From Eubacteriales bacterium (GTDB lineage: Bacteria > Bacillota > Clostridia > Acetivibrionales > JANLFN01), in assembly GCA_024655885.1 (NCBI GenBank), contig JANLFN010000013.1, positions 26,428-90,427 of the forward strand: a DNA stretch of 64,000 nucleotides. The letters run 5' to 3'. Under the pieces are notes generated by a model. That model was given only the letters and a program-made list of their open reading frames with translations. It was not told the origin of the DNA and made no database searches. Made by a program: the position numbers and the translations under genes. Positions 62,218 to 64,000 of this stretch are shown piece after piece (position 1 is the stretch's first letter; each line of letters opens with the position of its first letter).

Positions 62218-62790
62218 ATGAATTTTAATATGCTTAGTTGGGAAGAGCTAATAGTGCGGTGCACCAATTGTAAATTGTGCTCGTTAGGGAATACGAGGAA
62301 AAATATTGTCATAGGGCGCGGCAACCAGAAGGCCCCTTTGATGCTGATTGGAGAGGGGCCCGGCGAACAGGAGGACTTGCAGGGACTTCCCTTTGTGGGA
62401 TCGGCCGGCAAATTGCTGGATTTGCTTTTGGATGCCCTTCCCATAAGGAAAGGGGACTATTACATCGCGAATATTGTAAAATGCCGTCCTCCGGGAAACC
62501 GTGTCCCGCTGGAGGAAGAAGCTGAAAAATGCCTTCCTTTTTTGAGAAACCAGGTGTCTTTAATTAGGCCTAAAATCATTGTATGCTTAGGTGCCACCGC
62601 AATGAAGTATATCATCGACAGAAATGCAAAAATAACTCAAATACGGGGACAGTGGGTAGAAAGAAAAGGTTTCTGGATTATGCCTACCTTTCATCCTGCC
62701 GCCCTTTTAAGGGATGAATCAAAAAAGGTATTGATGTGGGAAGATTTTAAAAAGGTTAAGCAAAAGTTGGAGGAGTTATGTCAAAAATAG
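62218..62790 (+). CDS. Family 4 uracil-DNA glycosylase with [4Fe-4S] cluster
   Basis: 190-residue uracil-DNA glycosylase that removes uracil from DNA as the first step of base excision repair. Motif 1 is GEGPGEQEDLQGLPFVG and motif 2 is HPAALLRD. The four cluster cysteines of family 4 are all visible: CTNCKLC near residues 18-24, then NIVKCRPPGNRVP and EEEAEKCLPFL. AGGATATG context with GGAGG precedes the ATG. Overlaps the next gene by 13 bp, in a different frame, which suggests coupled expression. Confidence 0.94.
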   Translation: MNFNMLSWEELIVRCTNCKLCSLGNTRKNIVIGRGNQKAPLMLIGEGPGEQEDLQGLPFVGSAGKLLDLLLDALPIRKGDYYIANIVKCRPPGNRVPLEEEAEKCLPFLRNQVSLIRPKIIVCLGATAMKYIIDRNAKITQIRGQWVERKGFWIMPTFHPAALLRDESKKVLMWEDFKKVKQKLEELCQK

Positions 62791-63356
62791 AGCGGCTGAC
62801 GGCTTTATACGAAAAATACAAAAAAGAATTCCAAGGACAGGAGATTGTGGTGGGTGAGGGTAATCCCAATACCCAGCTGTTATTGGTGGGTGAAGCCCCG
62901 GGCAGGGATGAGGTAAAGCTGTCAAAACCGTTTGTGGGGATGGCCGGCAGAAACCTGAACGAGTTTCTGGACATTATGGAAATCCGAAGGGAGGCTATTT
63001 ATATAACAAACGCTGTAAAATACAGGCTTTCCAAGACTAATCCTCAAACCGGAAGGGTATCAAACAGACCTGCAACCAAGGAGGACATAGAAAAAAACAG
63101 ACAATTCCTATTGGATGAGATAAAAATAATCAACTCCCCCTATGTAGTAACATTGGGGGCCGTACCTTTAAAGGCAATAACCGGCCGCTATGACATAAGT
63201 ATAGGAACCATACACGGGGAACTGATGGATGTGGACGTGGGCAAAAACAGCTTCAAGCTGTTTCCCCTTTATCACCCTGCAAGCATTATCTACAATAGAG
63301 ACCTTAAGGACGTATACATCCGGGATGTCATAAGGTTAAAAAGCCTTCTCATCTGA
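62778..63356 (+). CDS. Uracil-DNA glycosylase superfamily protein without cysteines
   Basis: 192-residue paralogue of the previous gene. It keeps motif 1 as LVGEAPGRDEVKLSKPFVGM and motif 2 as YHPASIIYN, and the SPYVVTLGAVPLKAITG core, but it has no cysteine at all, so it cannot bind the iron-sulphur cluster of family 4. In the position of the family 4 glutamate/aspartate after GExPG a glycine-arginine-aspartate follows. Function may be uracil or another damaged base, or a structural partner of the first enzyme; UdgX and family 5/6 enzymes are alternatives. Its start lies inside the first gene (13 bp overlap), with GGAGG at the right distance. Confidence 0.85.
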   Translation: MSKIERLTALYEKYKKEFQGQEIVVGEGNPNTQLLLVGEAPGRDEVKLSKPFVGMAGRNLNEFLDIMEIRREAIYITNAVKYRLSKTNPQTGRVSNRPATKEDIEKNRQFLLDEIKIINSPYVVTLGAVPLKAITGRYDISIGTIHGELMDVDVGKNSFKLFPLYHPASIIYNRDLKDVYIRDVIRLKSLLI

Positions 63357-63460
63357 AAATGAATGTAATGCAAAAACAAACATAAAGTAAAAAAAGGGAG
63401 AATCAAAAAGGAAAAGGCGCATAAGTTTAATAATTTGAAGGAAATGATATGAAAGGGAGG

Positions 63461-63490
63461 TTGAAGGGAGAGGGAAAAAGGTGGTATAGT
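63461..63490 (+). promoter_or_regulatory. Candidate upstream rRNA promoter (P1)
   Basis: TTGAAG (63461-63466), 18 bp, TATAGT (63485-63490). Confidence 0.45.
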
Positions 63491-63549
63491 AAAAAAGCTG
63501 CAGCGCTTGAAGGCTCAAGGCCGGGACAGGAGGGAGCCGGAAAAAAGTG

Positions 63550-63578
63550 TTGACAGCGGGAAATAAATGTGATACTAT
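63550..63578 (+). promoter_or_regulatory. rRNA promoter (P2)
   Basis: TTGACA (63550-63555), 17 bp, TACTAT (63573-63578), about 150 bp before the mature 16S 5' end. The leader contains a boxA-like GGACTTTGGAAAG stretch (about 63605-63618). Confidence 0.8.
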
Positions 63579-63726
63579 ATAAAAGCTGTCCGCAAGGACA
63601 TCGTGGACTTTGGAAAGTAAACAGTGTGAAAGAAAAGGAACTCGGAAATGAATTTGAGTAACTTGTAGGAACTACAAGCCAGAATGGAAAGAAAAGAGCC
63701 TAAGGCTCTCGGATAAAAGTTTCGCT

Positions 63727-64000
<274 letters not shown>

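Noticed and set aside
63441..63545. Small basic open frame starting near 63450 before the rRNA promoter
   Set aside because: The lysine- and glycine-rich translation looks like promoter-region DNA, and the frame overlaps the P1 promoter elements.

Overview
The window reads as part of the chromosome of an anaerobic, spore-forming, nitrogen-fixing member of the Clostridia. The grounds are a Clostridium-type molybdenum nitrogenase cluster (NifD with an extra internal segment, short NifK, fused NifN-NifB, homocitrate synthase split into two genes, thioredoxin-like [2Fe-2S] ferredoxin), Spo0A, CotF-like proteins, Gram-positive ribosome binding sites and TTGACA/TATAAT promoters. I cannot name the species. 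No prophage, insertion sequence or CRISPR array was seen.

Layout. 1-899: end of a DUF1646 transporter. 1019-12235: nif cluster nifH-nifI1-nifI2-nifD-nifK-nifE-nifN/B-fdx-nifV(omega)-nifV(alpha), behind one promoter and a leader that carries a complete intrinsic terminator. 12252-16052: a thioesterase, then a Fur-box-controlled ferrous iron operon (feoA, feoA, feoB, FeoB-associated small membrane protein) and a decayed DUF2325 gene. 16220-24363: chemoreceptor, NhaD/ArsB-type transporter with a structured leader, two CotF-like genes, a manganese riboswitch in front of an internally deleted P-type ATPase, superoxide dismutase, two RNA-modification genes and an unknown gene. 24636-28591: aroA-aroK-aroC and spo0A. 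28944-33342: HU, a universal stress protein, two-subunit fumarase, a DUF1858 protein and purA. 33598-37117: tRNA-Lys, -Glu, -Asp, -Thr, an SLH-anchored glycosidase-like protein and tRNA-Tyr. 37250-42414: flavin oxidoreductase and iron alcohol dehydrogenase, divergent from a PucR-type regulator. 42518-53832: a catabolic region with an IclR-type regulator, 2-keto-3-deoxygluconate aldolase and kinase, a VOC protein, a complete branched-chain-amino-acid-type ABC transporter, an aminotransferase, an HpcH-type aldolase and glutamate dehydrogenase. 54008-63356: glycosyltransferase, GtrA protein, dapF-dapL, UbiB-like kinase with a phasin-like partner, LytR-CpsA-Psr protein, a YdjM fragment and two uracil-DNA-glycosylase-family genes. 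63461 to the end: two promoters and the 5' end of a 16S rRNA gene.

How parts work together. The nif cluster supplies nitrogenase, its NifI on/off switch, cofactor assembly proteins and homocitrate, while the neighbouring Feo system would supply iron. In the catabolic region a repeated operator-like sequence lies in front of the IclR gene, the aldolase gene, the ABC transporter and glutamate dehydrogenase, which suggests one regulon that takes up an amino-acid-like or sugar-acid substrate, removes nitrogen and cleaves the carbon skeleton to pyruvate.

Most notable: the attenuator-like nifH leader; an intact Mn2+ riboswitch over a broken ATPase; the four-site IclR regulon; a cysteine-free paralogue overlapping a family 4 uracil-DNA glycosylase; and a 16S rRNA gene whose helix 6 (V1) carries an insert of about 167 nt made of small repeated hairpins.
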